Assembly: GCA_905181855.1 (NCBI GenBank)
Contig: CAJIZE010000020.1
Location: 1-64,000, forward strand
Source of the DNA: an uncultured Flavobacteriales bacterium
GTDB taxonomy: Bacteria; Bacteroidota; Bacteroidia; Flavobacteriales_G; Salibacteraceae
Reading direction: 5' to 3'
DNA: 64,000 nt
Part shown: positions 25,655 to 35,879 of the stretch, one piece after another
Layout: the number at the start of each line of letters is the position of its first letter
Numbering within the stretch: position 1 is the first letter of the stretch
Program-made: the position numbers and the translations under genes
Notes under the pieces: generated by a model
The model's input: the letters and a program-made list of their open reading frames with translations, nothing else
Database searches by the model: none
Told to the model about the DNA's origin: nothing

Positions 25655-26890
25655 ATGAAAAAATACACGAAACTAAGTTTAGCTTTATTAATTTCTGGAA
25701 ATTTATTAGCTCAAACCAACGACAACATTAGCTACAAATCAGGATACACAAATAGTGTTTATTACAGCTTAGAATATGGCGAAATAGCTACAAGCAAAAC
25801 TTCTGATTGGGACTTGGCAGTTGCGATTTACTCCACTCAAACTGCTTCAATAATCATAAACGGAGGATTTGGAACTGAGCTGTATCAGTATACCGCAGGC
25901 GATACATCTGATTGGAAATCACTTGACACAGTTGGCTTGTATTCCTCATCCCGTTATAAGCAATGTTTTGATACAGACACTTCTCATTACCTCAGCGCGT
26001 TCGAATACAACTCATCCGGGCATCCAAATTATGGATGGGGCATGTACAATAGCATTACGCACAATGTAATAGGGACTTCATTATTTGTATTAAAAACCCA
26101 ACTTGGTAAGTATAAAAAGGTTTGGATAGTTGAGCAGCAAGCCATGCAACAAACTACTACAATTAAAACCTCAGACCTTGATAACTCGAACGAAAAAACA
26201 TTGGTAATTGACAGAAAAGTACCGAACAGAAATTACCTGTATGTTGATATAGAAGCTAATACGGTGGAAGACCTTGAACCTTCAAATCAATCTTACGACC
26301 TTATTTTCACTAAATACCTTGGTGACTTCGGAACATTTACTTATCCTGTTTCTGGCGTGCTTTCTAACATAGGTGTTTCAGTTGCAGAGTCTAGAGGTGT
26401 CGATATTGCAGAGGCAGACATGAATGCTAATCCTTTTAGCAAAAGAATGAATGTAATTGGCTCAGACTGGAAAAGCTTCAATAACAGCTCTTTTCAATAT
26501 GACTTGACGGATTCGTTGTCATTTTTTATTGAAGATAAAGCTAGTAATGTATGGCACCTGTGGTTTACAAGTTTCGAAGGCTCATCAACAGGTAATGTAG
26601 AATTCGTAAAGCAAAAAGTACTTTCCACTTCAGTTTCAAATGATTTGTTAGAATCCAAATTAAACGTTCTAGTATTTCCTAATCCTGCCAACGAGACTTT
26701 AAAAATTAATCTACCCAATGAAAAAACTTTTACCGTAGAGTTAATCAGCGTCACAGGTAAAACCATAATGCACTCAGAAAACCTTAAAGGCAAGCTAAGA
26801 CTTGATGCATCAGGTTTTGATAGTGGAATTTATTTACTTAAAGTTGAGAATTCAGAATTTACCAGTATTCAAAAAATAGTTTTGCAATAA
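25655..26890 (+). CDS. HmuY-like protein with C-terminal type IX sorting domain
   Basis: 411 residues: signal peptide (1-19), HmuY-like domain (about 30-330) and a type IX secretion sorting domain (about 340-411, VFPNPANETLKINLPNEK... SGIYLLKVEN... QKIVLQ). The HmuY family pattern is seen in SVYYSLEYGEIATSKTSDWDLAV (34-56), the YKKVWIV strand, SYDLIFTKYLGDFG and NVIGSDWKSF followed by WHLWFTSFEGSSTG. HmuY in Porphyromonas gingivalis is a heme-binding lipoprotein that feeds the HmuR receptor. Here the lipid anchor is replaced by a sorting domain, so the protein is probably surface-attached or released. It heads the operon; the receptor gene starts 1 bp after its stop. Confidence 0.8.
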   Translation: MKKYTKLSLALLISGNLLAQTNDNISYKSGYTNSVYYSLEYGEIATSKTSDWDLAVAIYSTQTASIIINGGFGTELYQYTAGDTSDWKSLDTVGLYSSSRYKQCFDTDTSHYLSAFEYNSSGHPNYGWGMYNSITHNVIGTSLFVLKTQLGKYKKVWIVEQQAMQQTTTIKTSDLDNSNEKTLVIDRKVPNRNYLYVDIEANTVEDLEPSNQSYDLIFTKYLGDFGTFTYPVSGVLSNIGVSVAESRGVDIAEADMNANPFSKRMNVIGSDWKSFNNSSFQYDLTDSLSFFIEDKASNVWHLWFTSFEGSSTGNVEFVKQKVLSTSVSNDLLESKLNVLVFPNPANETLKINLPNEKTFTVELISVTGKTIMHSENLKGKLRLDASGFDSGIYLLKVENSEFTSIQKIVLQ

Positions 26891-26891
26891 G

Positions 26892-29111
26892 TTGATTTTA
26901 AGAGTTTGCTATTTATTCTTTTTAATCATATTTACGCTTAACAATCTTGTAGGACAAGTTACCCTGCAAGTGGTTGACGAAAACAACCATCCGCTTGCAG
27001 GGGCTCATGTTGTCTCAAACGCTGACGACAAAAATAGAGCTCAATTTAGTGTGACTAATTTTAAAGGTTGGGTTGAACTAAATGTAAAAAAGAATTCAAT
27101 CATTAAAGTTTCACACGTAGGTTTTTATGATTTTATCGATACGCTAAAATCATCTATCAACAGAACAATTAAACTAACCCCTAATTCGGAATTAATTAAT
27201 GAGTTTGTTGTGACCGCAACGAATGGTAAAACCCGTTCAAATGAGCATTTACACCAGGTGAAAATAATAAACGCTAAAACCATTGCTAGTAAAGGTGCGG
27301 TCACATTAAAAGACGCATTAACCAACGAATTAAACTTAAATTTATCTCAAGATCAATTTTTAGGCACTGGCTTAACTTTAAATGGTTTAGGTGGTGAAAA
27401 CATAAAAATTTTAATTGATGGTGTACCAGTTATTGGACGATTAAATGGCAACATTGATTTAAGTCAAATCAACCTTAACAATATTGAGCAAATTGAAATT
27501 ATTGAAGGGCCTGTTTCAGTTGATTATGGCAGTAATGCCTTAGGTGGAGTAATTCATCTAATTAGCAAAAAAAACATCCCTAAATCTAAGTTTGTTCTTA
27601 ATTCTTTTTACGAGTCAGTTGGCAATTACAACATTGATGGCCTATTAGGCTTAAAGCACAAAAACTTAAACTTTGGTGTTTTTGCAGGAAGAAATTTCTT
27701 TGATGGCTTCAATCCTAACCCATTCGATGTTCGATTTTTACTTTGGAAACCAAAAGAGCAGTATTTTGGAAAAGCCAATGTGGCATTAAATCTTAATAAA
27801 TCAATTTTAAAAATATCATCCAAAGTATTTCGAGAAATCATCCAAAGCAAAGGTTCTCCGCTCGCCCCTTTTAATGAAACGGCCCTTGATCAATATTTCA
27901 CGACCTACAGAATAGATAACGATTTTAGTTTCACTAAATACATTAATCAGAACCAGAAAATTGAAATTACATCAGCTTATAATTTGTACAAACGTACTTC
28001 TCAAACTTTTTTTAAAAATCTGGTTACTCTAGCTGAAACCGAAAACTACAATCGTGATGATGAGTTCAAGTTAATTTTCAGTAGAGGAATATATAGTTTC
28101 GATAACAACAATAAATTCATACGCTTCAAAGCAGGCTATCATTTTAACAAAGAAATTTCAGAAGGAGAACGAATTGAATCAAACATTCAGTCTATTACCG
28201 ATATGGCAATTTTTAGCACAGCAAATTTTTCCTTTTTCAATAACAAAAGCTTAACCTTTAAGCCAGGATTAAGGTATAGCTATAATTCTGCATTTAAATC
28301 ACCATTAATACCTTCGATAAATATTAAATATGATTTCCCAAAAAATATAATTTTTAGAGCTTCTTACTCAAAAGGGTTCAGGGCTCCGTCTTTAAAAGAA
28401 CTTTACTTTGTTTTTGTTGACATTAACCACAATATTCTTGGAAATAAAGAATTAAAATCAGAGTCAGGCAACCATTTCACGGGCTCTGTCAATCTATCAA
28501 TAAAAAATATGCATGTTAAGATTAGTGGGTTTCATAACAGTATTAAAAATCAAATTCAGTCGGTCCAAAAATCTATACTTAGCGATTCTCAAGAATATCA
28601 ATTTCAAAATATTGCAGCTTTTAAATCCAAAGGAGGCTCTGTCAATTTCGCCAAAAACCTTAAGCAACTTTCAGTTTCAGTTGGAGGAAGTTATATTGGC
28701 TTAAATCAGAATGCCGAGATTAGTTCATCTAACTTTATTTGTTATCATGAACTGCAGTCTAATGTTTCTTATGATTTTACTAAATACAAAACTAAAGCAG
28801 CTGTTTATTTTAAGAATACAGGCAAACAACCCTTTTTATACTCTGAGTTTTCACCCTCCAATAATTCCGAACTAGTTAAAAAAGGTTTTATTGAAGCCTA
28901 CAATTCTCTCGATGCGAGTATTTCATTCTCTATTTTTAAACAAAAGCTAAACATTGTTTTTTTTGCTAAAAACCTTTTTAATATCACAAATTTAAATCAA
29001 AATGGTACTTTAAACGCTTCCGCTCACTCTACAAACCAAAGTTTAATACCTTCCTTTTGGGGTAGAAGTTTTGGAGCGAAATTATCATACCATATGAGTA
29101 AAAATAAATGA
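26892..29111 (+). CDS. TonB-dependent receptor, probable heme receptor (HmuR-like)
   Basis: 739 residues: signal peptide (ending about residue 22, VGQ), a carboxypeptidase-regulatory-like domain (23-105), plug (about 110-230, with LGGENIKILIDGVPVIGRLNG and GPVSVDYGSNALGGVIHLISKK) and a 22-strand-type barrel. The heme/hemoglobin receptor signature is present: FRAPSLKELYF, a His a few residues later in DINHNILGN, and KEL in place of NPNL. Start is TTG at 26892, 1 bp after the HmuY-like stop; it overlaps the next gene by 4 bp. Flanking HmuY-like genes support heme as ligand. Confidence 0.85.
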   Translation: MILRVCYLFFLIIFTLNNLVGQVTLQVVDENNHPLAGAHVVSNADDKNRAQFSVTNFKGWVELNVKKNSIIKVSHVGFYDFIDTLKSSINRTIKLTPNSELINEFVVTATNGKTRSNEHLHQVKIINAKTIASKGAVTLKDALTNELNLNLSQDQFLGTGLTLNGLGGENIKILIDGVPVIGRLNGNIDLSQINLNNIEQIEIIEGPVSVDYGSNALGGVIHLISKKNIPKSKFVLNSFYESVGNYNIDGLLGLKHKNLNFGVFAGRNFFDGFNPNPFDVRFLLWKPKEQYFGKANVALNLNKSILKISSKVFREIIQSKGSPLAPFNETALDQYFTTYRIDNDFSFTKYINQNQKIEITSAYNLYKRTSQTFFKNLVTLAETENYNRDDEFKLIFSRGIYSFDNNNKFIRFKAGYHFNKEISEGERIESNIQSITDMAIFSTANFSFFNNKSLTFKPGLRYSYNSAFKSPLIPSINIKYDFPKNIIFRASYSKGFRAPSLKELYFVFVDINHNILGNKELKSESGNHFTGSVNLSIKNMHVKISGFHNSIKNQIQSVQKSILSDSQEYQFQNIAAFKSKGGSVNFAKNLKQLSVSVGGSYIGLNQNAEISSSNFICYHELQSNVSYDFTKYKTKAAVYFKNTGKQPFLYSEFSPSNNSELVKKGFIEAYNSLDASISFSIFKQKLNIVFFAKNLFNITNLNQNGTLNASAHSTNQSLIPSFWGRSFGAKLSYHMSKNK

Positions 29112-30112
29112 AAAAAAAGATTCTCTTTATTTGCCTTATTTTTACTCTATCAGGTTGTTTTAAAGAGGACCTCCCGATTGAAGCTTATCAATCATCCTCT
29201 GATATTTTTACCAATCAAGTAGAAGTTGGGCCTTTTTACAGAAATCAAGTTTTCTTCGATCTTGAAACCAATAAAATTATATCAAGTAACGACCGTTCTG
29301 TTTGGGACTTAGCGTTTGTAAACGAAGTAGCCTCAAGTGCTATTTTTTTAAACTCCTCAAAATTCATGAAAGTTGGCATCACAAATTCAACCGACTTTGT
29401 TACTTGTTCTGAAAAAGAGATCTATGAATGGAAATTTGATAATCCTTCAGGTGACAAAAATGAGTCAGCACTATCTAGTTTTATTGTCGATTTCGATAAC
29501 CTCAAAACCGCAACCAAAAAAGTCTTTTTTATTGATCGAGGTTATACACCAGATGGGAATGAAATTGGTTTAATAAAACTACAAATTATTAATTTTACGG
29601 ATTCAACTTACAGTATTAAATTTTGTAACGTAAGCAACAACATAATTTACGAACATCAAATATTGAAATCAGAATTAACCTCCTTTAATTATTTCAGCTT
29701 TGATGACGGTGGCAAAACTGTTAAGGTTGCTCCTCCAAAAACTCAATGGGATCTTCAATTTACGCAATACACAACTAGAGTCCAGCAAACCGCAACCGGA
29801 ATCACAGAAGATTACTTGGTAAATGGCGTTTTATTAAACACTGAAAGCACATTTGCCGTTTTAGAAGATTTAAAAGAATTTGATCAAATAAATCACAAAG
29901 ACCTACCCAATTACTCTTTATCAAATCAATACGATGTAATCGGATACGATTGGAAGGAATATAATTTCCAAACCCAGAGTTATGAAATATTAGATGACAA
30001 TACATATTTAATAAAAACTCAAGAAGGGAATTTCTTCAAACTTCGCTTTACTTCATTTTTAAATAATACTGGTGAAAGAGGTTTTCCAACTTTTAACTTT
30101 AGCAAGTTTTAA
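29108..30112 (+). CDS. HmuY-like lipoprotein
   Basis: 334 residues with lipobox LSGC (Cys17), followed by the HmuY-like pattern FFDLETNKIISSNDRSVWDLAFVNE (about 55-79), the strand KVFFIDRGY, TQWDLQFTQYTTRVQ and YDVIGYDWKEYN ... FFKLRFTSFLNNTGERGFPTF at the end. It should be anchored at the outer membrane, most likely on the surface, and bind heme or a related porphyrin. The ATG overlaps the receptor stop by 4 bp. It differs from the first gene of the operon in being lipid-anchored and lacking a sorting domain. Confidence 0.82.
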   Translation: MKKKILFICLIFTLSGCFKEDLPIEAYQSSSDIFTNQVEVGPFYRNQVFFDLETNKIISSNDRSVWDLAFVNEVASSAIFLNSSKFMKVGITNSTDFVTCSEKEIYEWKFDNPSGDKNESALSSFIVDFDNLKTATKKVFFIDRGYTPDGNEIGLIKLQIINFTDSTYSIKFCNVSNNIIYEHQILKSELTSFNYFSFDDGGKTVKVAPPKTQWDLQFTQYTTRVQQTATGITEDYLVNGVLLNTESTFAVLEDLKEFDQINHKDLPNYSLSNQYDVIGYDWKEYNFQTQSYEILDDNTYLIKTQEGNFFKLRFTSFLNNTGERGFPTFNFSKF

Positions 30113-30234
30113 AACCACTTTATCTTGAATAGAGCAACGACCAATAATCACCTTTGGGCTTGATTTGTTTAATTAACATATTTTGGGAATGCAAATACAA
30201 ATTGCTAAGCAACTTTTAATACAATCAAAAAAGC

Positions 30235-30242
30235 TACTTTTG
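30235..30242 (+). promoter_or_regulatory. -7 box of the tig-clpPX promoter
   Basis: TACTTTTG, a perfect match to TAnnTTTG, 26 bp before the tig ATG. A -33 element is weak (CTTTT ending 17 bp upstream). Confidence 0.5.
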
Positions 30243-30268
30243 CACTCCATTTTTAAAAACCAAATTTG

Positions 30269-31678
30269 ATGGATGTAAATCAGAACAACATTGACGCAAA
30301 TAATGCTAAAGTTACCGTAAAAGTAACTCCTGAAGATTACGAAGCACAAGTAAAAAAAATCTTAGTAGATTACCAGAAAAAAGCTAACATGCCAGGTTTC
30401 AGACCGGGAAAAGTTCCTTTTGGAATGGTTAAAAAAATGTACGGTAATTCAGTTTTAGCAGAAGAAATAAATAAAGTTTTAATGGATGGCCTGTATAAGC
30501 ACATTAACGACAATAAATTAGCCGTTTTAGGAAATCCAATGCCAAATGAGGAGGAAGGAAATAAAATTGACATTGAAAACGACACAACATTTGAATTTTC
30601 ATACGATTTAGGTTTATCCCCAGAGTTTGATATTAATCTTTCAGAAAAAGACAAATACAACTTTTACAACATCACTATTGATGATGATTTAATCAAAAAG
30701 TACACGAAGGATATCGCTAAAAGATATGGCAAAGTGGAAGAAGCTGAAGCTACCATTGACACAGATATGATTTCAGGTGAGTTCAAAGAACTCAACGACG
30801 ATGGTTCTGTTAAAGAAGGTGGGATTAGTCATACTTCAACAATTGCTATCGAGTATATTGAGGATAAAAAAGCACAGAAAACCTTAATTGGTCTTAAAAA
30901 AGATGATACTTTAACTGTTGACCCAGTTAAGTTAAGTAAAGGTACTGCCGATTTAGCAGCTATGCTAAACGTCAGCAAAGCAAAAGCAGAAAACATAAAA
31001 GGTAAGTATAGTGTTTCTATAAAGCACATTTACAGAATGGCTCCTGCCGAGGTAAATCAAGAATTGTTTGATAAAGCTTTTGGAGAAGGAACAGTTAAAA
31101 CTACTGAAGAGTTTGAAACAAGAATTTCTGAAGAATTAACCAAAGCGCTAAGTGAAGATGCTGACAAGTTTTTGAAAAAAGAAGTTGCAGATGCGCTAAT
31201 GGGTAAACTAAAATTAGAATTGCCTGATGCTTTCTTGAAAAGATGGTTAATGGAGACCAACAAAGACAATGACAAACTTACTCCTGAAACTTTGGTTGAA
31301 GAGTATCCTGAATATGCAAAAGGATTACGTTGGACATTGATTGAAAATAAATTAGTTGAAAACAATGGCATTAAAATAGAGCCTGAAGAAGCAGAAAATA
31401 AAGCCAAGGAATTGTTTAAGATGCAAATGTCACAATATGGTTACCCTGAGGTATCAGATGAGCAATTAACTGAGGCCGCAAAAAATATTCTTGGAAAAGA
31501 GGAAGATGCGAAACGTATTTACGATGATTTAATGGACAAAAAGATGGTTACTTTCTTTAAAGATACATTGACTTTAAAAGAAAAAGAAGTGTCATTCGAC
31601 GAATTTGTTAAATTAGCCTCTGGCAAACCTGCAAAAGGAAAAGTAATGGAAGCCTTAGGAAACTTAGTTAAATTCTAA
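30269..31678 (+). CDS. tig: Trigger factor
   Basis: Ribosome-associated chaperone for nascent chains; about 469 residues. The N-terminal ribosome-binding domain carries the GFRPGKVP signature at 43-50. The middle FKBP-like peptidyl-prolyl isomerase domain is divergent, as usual in Bacteroidota. The C-terminal helical chaperone arms follow (about 250-430). The TTG just before the ATG could add one residue; the ATG at 30269 fits family starts (MDVxQNNID). It is followed 13 bp later by clpP, the usual tig-clpP-clpX order. Confidence 0.95.
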   Translation: MDVNQNNIDANNAKVTVKVTPEDYEAQVKKILVDYQKKANMPGFRPGKVPFGMVKKMYGNSVLAEEINKVLMDGLYKHINDNKLAVLGNPMPNEEEGNKIDIENDTTFEFSYDLGLSPEFDINLSEKDKYNFYNITIDDDLIKKYTKDIAKRYGKVEEAEATIDTDMISGEFKELNDDGSVKEGGISHTSTIAIEYIEDKKAQKTLIGLKKDDTLTVDPVKLSKGTADLAAMLNVSKAKAENIKGKYSVSIKHIYRMAPAEVNQELFDKAFGEGTVKTTEEFETRISEELTKALSEDADKFLKKEVADALMGKLKLELPDAFLKRWLMETNKDNDKLTPETLVEEYPEYAKGLRWTLIENKLVENNGIKIEPEEAENKAKELFKMQMSQYGYPEVSDEQLTEAAKNILGKEEDAKRIYDDLMDKKMVTFFKDTLTLKEKEVSFDEFVKLASGKPAKGKVMEALGNLVKF

Positions 31679-31691
31679 CAACAATATTATA

Positions 31692-32369
31692 ATGAATAAA
31701 GAAGAGTTCAGAAAATACGCCATAAAACATAAAGGAATCAGCAGCATGGTTGTTGATCCATTTATTGAATCAACAGCTAAAGGTTATGTTAATTCCATGA
31801 CTCCATATATTATTGAGGAACGACAGTTAAATGTTGCTCAAATGGATGTTTTTTCGCGTTTAATGATGGATAGAATCATCTTTTTAGGAACTGGTATTGA
31901 CGATCAAATTGCCAACATCATACAAGCTCAACTTCTCTTTTTAGAGTCGGTTGATAATAAAAAAGATATCCAAATTTATTTGAATTCTCCTGGAGGATCT
32001 GTTCATGCAGGTTTAGGCATTTATGACACTATGCAATACATCAATTGTGATGTTGCAACAATTTGCACTGGTATGGCTGCCTCAATGGGTGCTGTTTTAC
32101 TTTGTGCTGGTGCAGATGGTAAACGTACTGCCTTACCTCACGCTCGTGTTATGATTCATCAACCAATGGGCGGTGCTCAAGGTCAAGCTTCTGATATGGA
32201 GATTACGGTAAGAGAAGTACTTAAACTTAAAAAAGAGCTTTACGACATTATTTCTAAACATTCAAAACAAGGTTTTAATAAAGTTCAGAAAGATAGTGAT
32301 CGTGATTATTGGATGACTGCCAAAGAAGCGAAAGCTTATGGTATGATAGATGAAGTTTTAGGAGCTTAA
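31692..32369 (+). CDS. clpP: ATP-dependent Clp protease proteolytic subunit
   Basis: 225-residue serine protease that forms the two-ring barrel of ClpXP/ClpAP. The catalytic triad is visible: S131 in MAASMGA, H156 in MIHQPMGG and D205 in DRDYW. An N-terminal stretch of about 30 residues before the core may be a propeptide. It is followed by clpX after 1 bp. Confidence 0.97.
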   Translation: MNKEEFRKYAIKHKGISSMVVDPFIESTAKGYVNSMTPYIIEERQLNVAQMDVFSRLMMDRIIFLGTGIDDQIANIIQAQLLFLESVDNKKDIQIYLNSPGGSVHAGLGIYDTMQYINCDVATICTGMAASMGAVLLCAGADGKRTALPHARVMIHQPMGGAQGQASDMEITVREVLKLKKELYDIISKHSKQGFNKVQKDSDRDYWMTAKEAKAYGMIDEVLGA

Positions 32370-32370
32370 G

Positions 32371-33603
32371 ATGCGCGAACAAGATACAAAGTGTTCGTTT
32401 TGTGGTCGACCTAAAACTGAGGTAAATGTTCTAATTGCTGGCATCTCAGGTCATATTTGTGATAGGTGCATAGGCCAAGCAAAGCAGATAGTTCACGAAG
32501 AGGAAACTAGCATTGCAAGTACTCAGATTTCGCAAAGCATTAACTTGCTTAAACCTCATGATATAAAAGCGCATCTTGATGAGCATGTTATTGGTCAGGA
32601 TGATGCTAAGAAAGTACTATCAGTTGCAGTTTACAACCACTACAAAAGACTAACACAAAAAGCCTCTGATGACGATGTTGAGATTGAAAAATCGAATGTT
32701 GTTTTAGTTGGTGAAACTGGAACAGGTAAAACACTTTTAGCGAAAACTATTGCTAAGGTCCTTAACGTTCCGTTTTGTATTGCCGATGCAACTGTAATTA
32801 CTGAAGCAGGTTATGTTGGTGAAGATGTTGAAGCCATCTTAACCAAATTGTATCAGTCGGCTGATTATAATGTTGACCAAGCTCAAAGAGGAATTGTCTT
32901 TATTGATGAAATTGATAAAATATCACGTAAAAGTGATAATCCTTCAATAACACGTGATGTTTCAGGTGAAGGCGTTCAACAAGCTTTGTTAAAGTTACTG
33001 GAAGGTTCAGAAGTTGGAGTTCCGCCTCAAGGAGGAAGAAAACATCCTGAACAAAAATTGGTTCAAATCAACACCAAAAATATATTATTTGTTTGTGGAG
33101 GCGCCTTTGATGGAATGGACAAAATTATTGGTAGAAGACTAAATACCACAGCTGTTGGCTATAGCTCAACGATGGATCGCGAAAGAATAGATTCAGAAAA
33201 CCTGTTGAAGTATATTACTCCTACGGATCTGCGTAAATTTGGATTGATTCCTGAGTTAATTGGTCGTTTCCCAGTATTATCTTTTTTAAATCCGTTAGAT
33301 CCGGTTACACTGAGACGAATTCTAACCGAGCCAAAAAATGCCATCATCAAACAATACATTAAGTTGTTTGAAATGGAAAACATTACACTTTCTTTTGAGA
33401 AAAAAGTATTGGATTACATGGTTGAAAAAGCAATGGAGTTTAAACTTGGTGCTCGTGGATTAAGATCTATATGTGAAAACATTATGCTTGATGCAATGTA
33501 TGACATGCCTTCAGCTAAAGATATAAAAGAGTTTAAAATTACGCTTGGTTACGCTAAAAAGCAGTTTGAGAAATCTAGTTTAAACCAATTGAAGGTTGCT
33601 TAA
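32371..33603 (+). CDS. clpX: ATP-dependent Clp protease ATP-binding subunit ClpX
   Basis: 410-residue AAA+ unfoldase that feeds tagged proteins to ClpP. The zinc-binding domain holds C8, C11, C30 and C33. Walker A is GETGTGKT (114-121) and Walker B IVFIDE (175-180). GYVGEDVE is the pore-1 loop region and RFG-like/IGRFP sensor segments follow. The stop abuts the stop of the convergent lipoprotein gene with no spacer. Confidence 0.97.
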   Translation: MREQDTKCSFCGRPKTEVNVLIAGISGHICDRCIGQAKQIVHEEETSIASTQISQSINLLKPHDIKAHLDEHVIGQDDAKKVLSVAVYNHYKRLTQKASDDDVEIEKSNVVLVGETGTGKTLLAKTIAKVLNVPFCIADATVITEAGYVGEDVEAILTKLYQSADYNVDQAQRGIVFIDEIDKISRKSDNPSITRDVSGEGVQQALLKLLEGSEVGVPPQGGRKHPEQKLVQINTKNILFVCGGAFDGMDKIIGRRLNTTAVGYSSTMDRERIDSENLLKYITPTDLRKFGLIPELIGRFPVLSFLNPLDPVTLRRILTEPKNAIIKQYIKLFEMENITLSFEKKVLDYMVEKAMEFKLGARGLRSICENIMLDAMYDMPSAKDIKEFKITLGYAKKQFEKSSLNQLKVA

Positions 33604-34422
33604 TTAATCGATAGTAATATCGAATTCTTTTACTCCTATATTTACCTGAACAAGATTTTCACATAGGCCTTCGCCAAAATCAATCTCTCTGAAAAGAACA
33701 TTTTCGGGTTGCATTAAAATTGTTCCAAAGTTTATCCAGTTACATGATAATGTCCAAATCATTGATTTAGTAGTTTCTGCTCGGTATGAACTTCCATTGT
33801 AGGCTAGTGCTTTAACTTTATCATCAACGAAATAGATATCATCATCGTATGTTGCTGTTGTATGGCCTGCCTGCCACGACCAAGTTTTATTAGCACTCCA
33901 CTCTACAATTATTGTATCAGCAAACATGTGCCCTTTTCTTATTGTTGATTCGTATGTTTTAAAGCCATCTACAATACCAATATTTAAAACGGTATCTTCT
34001 ATTTCTAATTCAATATCATTGATAAAATAGTTTCGGGAAATGACCCGAAACGAAGATTTGTTGTTTTTAAAAGCACTCCAAATTTTTATTTTCAACTCAC
34101 CATTACGAGTTCTACCATCCAAGCAAACATTATTGCTGTCAGCACCAAAATTAACAGTTACTTCAACAGGATAAGTTGTATTCGAATAAGTTAAGGATTT
34201 TATAGCCGTTTCATTCTTTTTTAATTCGGTAATGGCTGTCAAAAAATCACCGTCAGAAAACACCTTGTGTGCCCAAATAAAGCCATCAGAGAAGTACTGT
34301 TCTGACATTATATGGCTTTTAGCTCCTGAAACATCAGTATCCTGATTTCTTATATTGTCATCACAAGAGGACAATGAGGCTATCAAAAGTAATAGTACCG
34401 CTATATTTTTAATGCTCAGCAT
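33604..34422 (-). CDS. Hypothetical lipoprotein
   Basis: 272 residues with a clear lipobox (LSSC, Cys20) followed by Asp residues, which in Bacteroidota often favours inner-membrane retention or is neutral. The rest is beta-rich with several WSANKTW, WSWQAGHTT, IWTLSCNWINFG segments; no known domain recognised. It is convergent with clpX and 22 bp downstream of folA in the same direction, so it may be the last gene of the thyA-folA operon. Confidence 0.75.
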   Translation of the reverse strand: MLSIKNIAVLLLLIASLSSCDDNIRNQDTDVSGAKSHIMSEQYFSDGFIWAHKVFSDGDFLTAITELKKNETAIKSLTYSNTTYPVEVTVNFGADSNNVCLDGRTRNGELKIKIWSAFKNNKSSFRVISRNYFINDIELEIEDTVLNIGIVDGFKTYESTIRKGHMFADTIIVEWSANKTWSWQAGHTTATYDDDIYFVDDKVKALAYNGSSYRAETTKSMIWTLSCNWINFGTILMQPENVLFREIDFGEGLCENLVQVNIGVKEFDITID

Positions 34423-34444
34423 AATTCTTTAAAACCCGAAAGTA

Positions 34445-34954
34445 TTAATTCTTTTTTATATAAGTTACATAATCAAACGAATGAGGATGCTTATCATCCA
34501 TACCATGGTGAATTCGCTCAACTTCTTGCCATTTATCTTTATCAAATTCAGGGAAAAGCACATCGCCTTCAAAGGCTTGGTTAATTTCAGTGATGTACAT
34601 TTTATCAACTAAATTTAAATCTAAGCAGTCTTTATAAATTTGACCTCCCCCAATTATAAAGGCTTCATCTTCATTTTGTTCAACACAATAATCCAATGAA
34701 CTTTCAATCGTATCAAATTTGGTGCAACCTGGAGCTTCATACTGCTCATCTCGAGTTAGAATTATATTTGGTCTACCTTTAAAAGGTCTGAATGCAGGAG
34801 GAATTGAATCATAATTCTTACGACCCATTATTACATGATGACCCATCGTTTTTTTAACAAAAAACTTCATATCATCAGGTAATCTCCAAATCAATCTATT
34901 GTTTTTACCTATTGCTCTATTGCTTGCTACTGCAACTATAATTGATCTTATCAT
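34445..34954 (-). CDS. folA: Dihydrofolate reductase
   Basis: 169 residues; reduces dihydrofolate made by thymidylate synthase back to tetrahydrofolate with NADPH. Seen: [28 protein letters not shown] near the N-terminus with catalytic acid D27 or D28, [12 protein letters not shown], and [11 protein letters not shown] as the NADPH-binding glycine loop. It overlaps thyA by 4 bp, which fits their shared pathway. Confidence 0.97.
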   Translation of the reverse strand: MIRSIIVAVASNRAIGKNNRLIWRLPDDMKFFVKKTMGHHVIMGRKNYDSIPPAFRPFKGRPNIILTRDEQYEAPGCTKFDTIESSLDYCVEQNEDEAFIIGGGQIYKDCLDLNLVDKMYITEINQAFEGDVLFPEFDKDKWQEVERIHHGMDDKHPHSFDYVTYIKKN

Positions 34955-35745
34955 ATTGCAACAGCTGCTTTTATATGAGGGTGAGGTTCATATCCTTCCA
35001 AGGTGAAATCTTCGTATTTAAAACTAAATATATCCTTTACCTTAGGATTAATTTTCATCGCAGGCAACGGTCTAAATTCTCTTGAGAGTTGTAATTCGGT
35101 TTGTTCTATATGATTTGAGTATAAATGTGCATCGCCAAAAGTGTGTACAAAATCGCCTACTTCAAGACCACAAACTTGAGCAACCATCATAGTCAATAAG
35201 GCGTAACTTGCAATGTTAAAAGGAACGCCTAAAAAGGTATCAGCACTTCTTTGATAAAGTTGACAGGAGAGTTTACCATCTGCAACATAAAATTGAAAAA
35301 AAGTATGGCAGGGTGGTAAAGCCATATTATCAACTTCCGCAACATTCCAAGCAGAAACTATATGACGTCTCGAATTTGGATTGTTTTTTATTTGCTCGAT
35401 AACCTTCGAAATTTGATCTATCTGTCCTCCTGAAGGTGTTGGCCAGCTTCTCCATTGATGACCATAAACTGGACCTAAATCTCCATTCTCATCCGCCCAA
35501 TCATCCCAAATACGAACACCGTTATCTTTAAGATATTTTATATTAGTATCGCCCTGTAAAAACCAAAGTAGTTCATGAATGATAGACCGTAAGTGAAGCT
35601 TTTTAGTTGTAATCACAGGAAACCCTTGACTTAAATCAAACCTCATTTGATAACCAAAAACGCTCGTTGTTCCAGTTCCCGTTCTGTCTCCTTTTTGAGT
35701 TCCTTCTTTGAGAATATGCTGCAGAAGATTGTGGTATTGTCGCAT
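34951..35745 (-). CDS. thyA: Thymidylate synthase
   Basis: 264 residues, the same length as the E. coli enzyme. Makes dTMP from dUMP with methylene-tetrahydrofolate. The nucleophile C146 lies in [18 protein letters not shown] (20-25) and [20 protein letters not shown] are phosphate- and substrate-binding segments. Its stop overlaps the start of folA by 4 bp. Confidence 0.98.
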   Translation of the reverse strand: MRQYHNLLQHILKEGTQKGDRTGTGTTSVFGYQMRFDLSQGFPVITTKKLHLRSIIHELLWFLQGDTNIKYLKDNGVRIWDDWADENGDLGPVYGHQWRSWPTPSGGQIDQISKVIEQIKNNPNSRRHIVSAWNVAEVDNMALPPCHTFFQFYVADGKLSCQLYQRSADTFLGVPFNIASYALLTMMVAQVCGLEVGDFVHTFGDAHLYSNHIEQTELQLSREFRPLPAMKINPKVKDIFSFKYEDFTLEGYEPHPHIKAAVAI

Positions 35746-35785
35746 AAAAATGTTCTTTCTGCAAAGATGGCTGGTGATTGAATTT

Positions 35786-35811
35786 AAAGAATCATCTCAA
35801 CGAGATTCTTT
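35786..35811 (-). terminator. Possible terminator between the 175-aa protein and thyA
   Basis: A bulged hairpin: AAAGA and ATCTC on one side pair with GAGAT and TCTTT on the other (loop AAC). It lies 69 bp beyond the upstream gene and 41 bp before thyA on the minus strand. T tract is poor, so termination is uncertain. Confidence 0.35.
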
Positions 35812-35879
35812 TAAACAAAAAGCAATTATTTATTAAGAAAATTGAATTCGGTATTCACTTCAAAACCCTTGAATGGATC

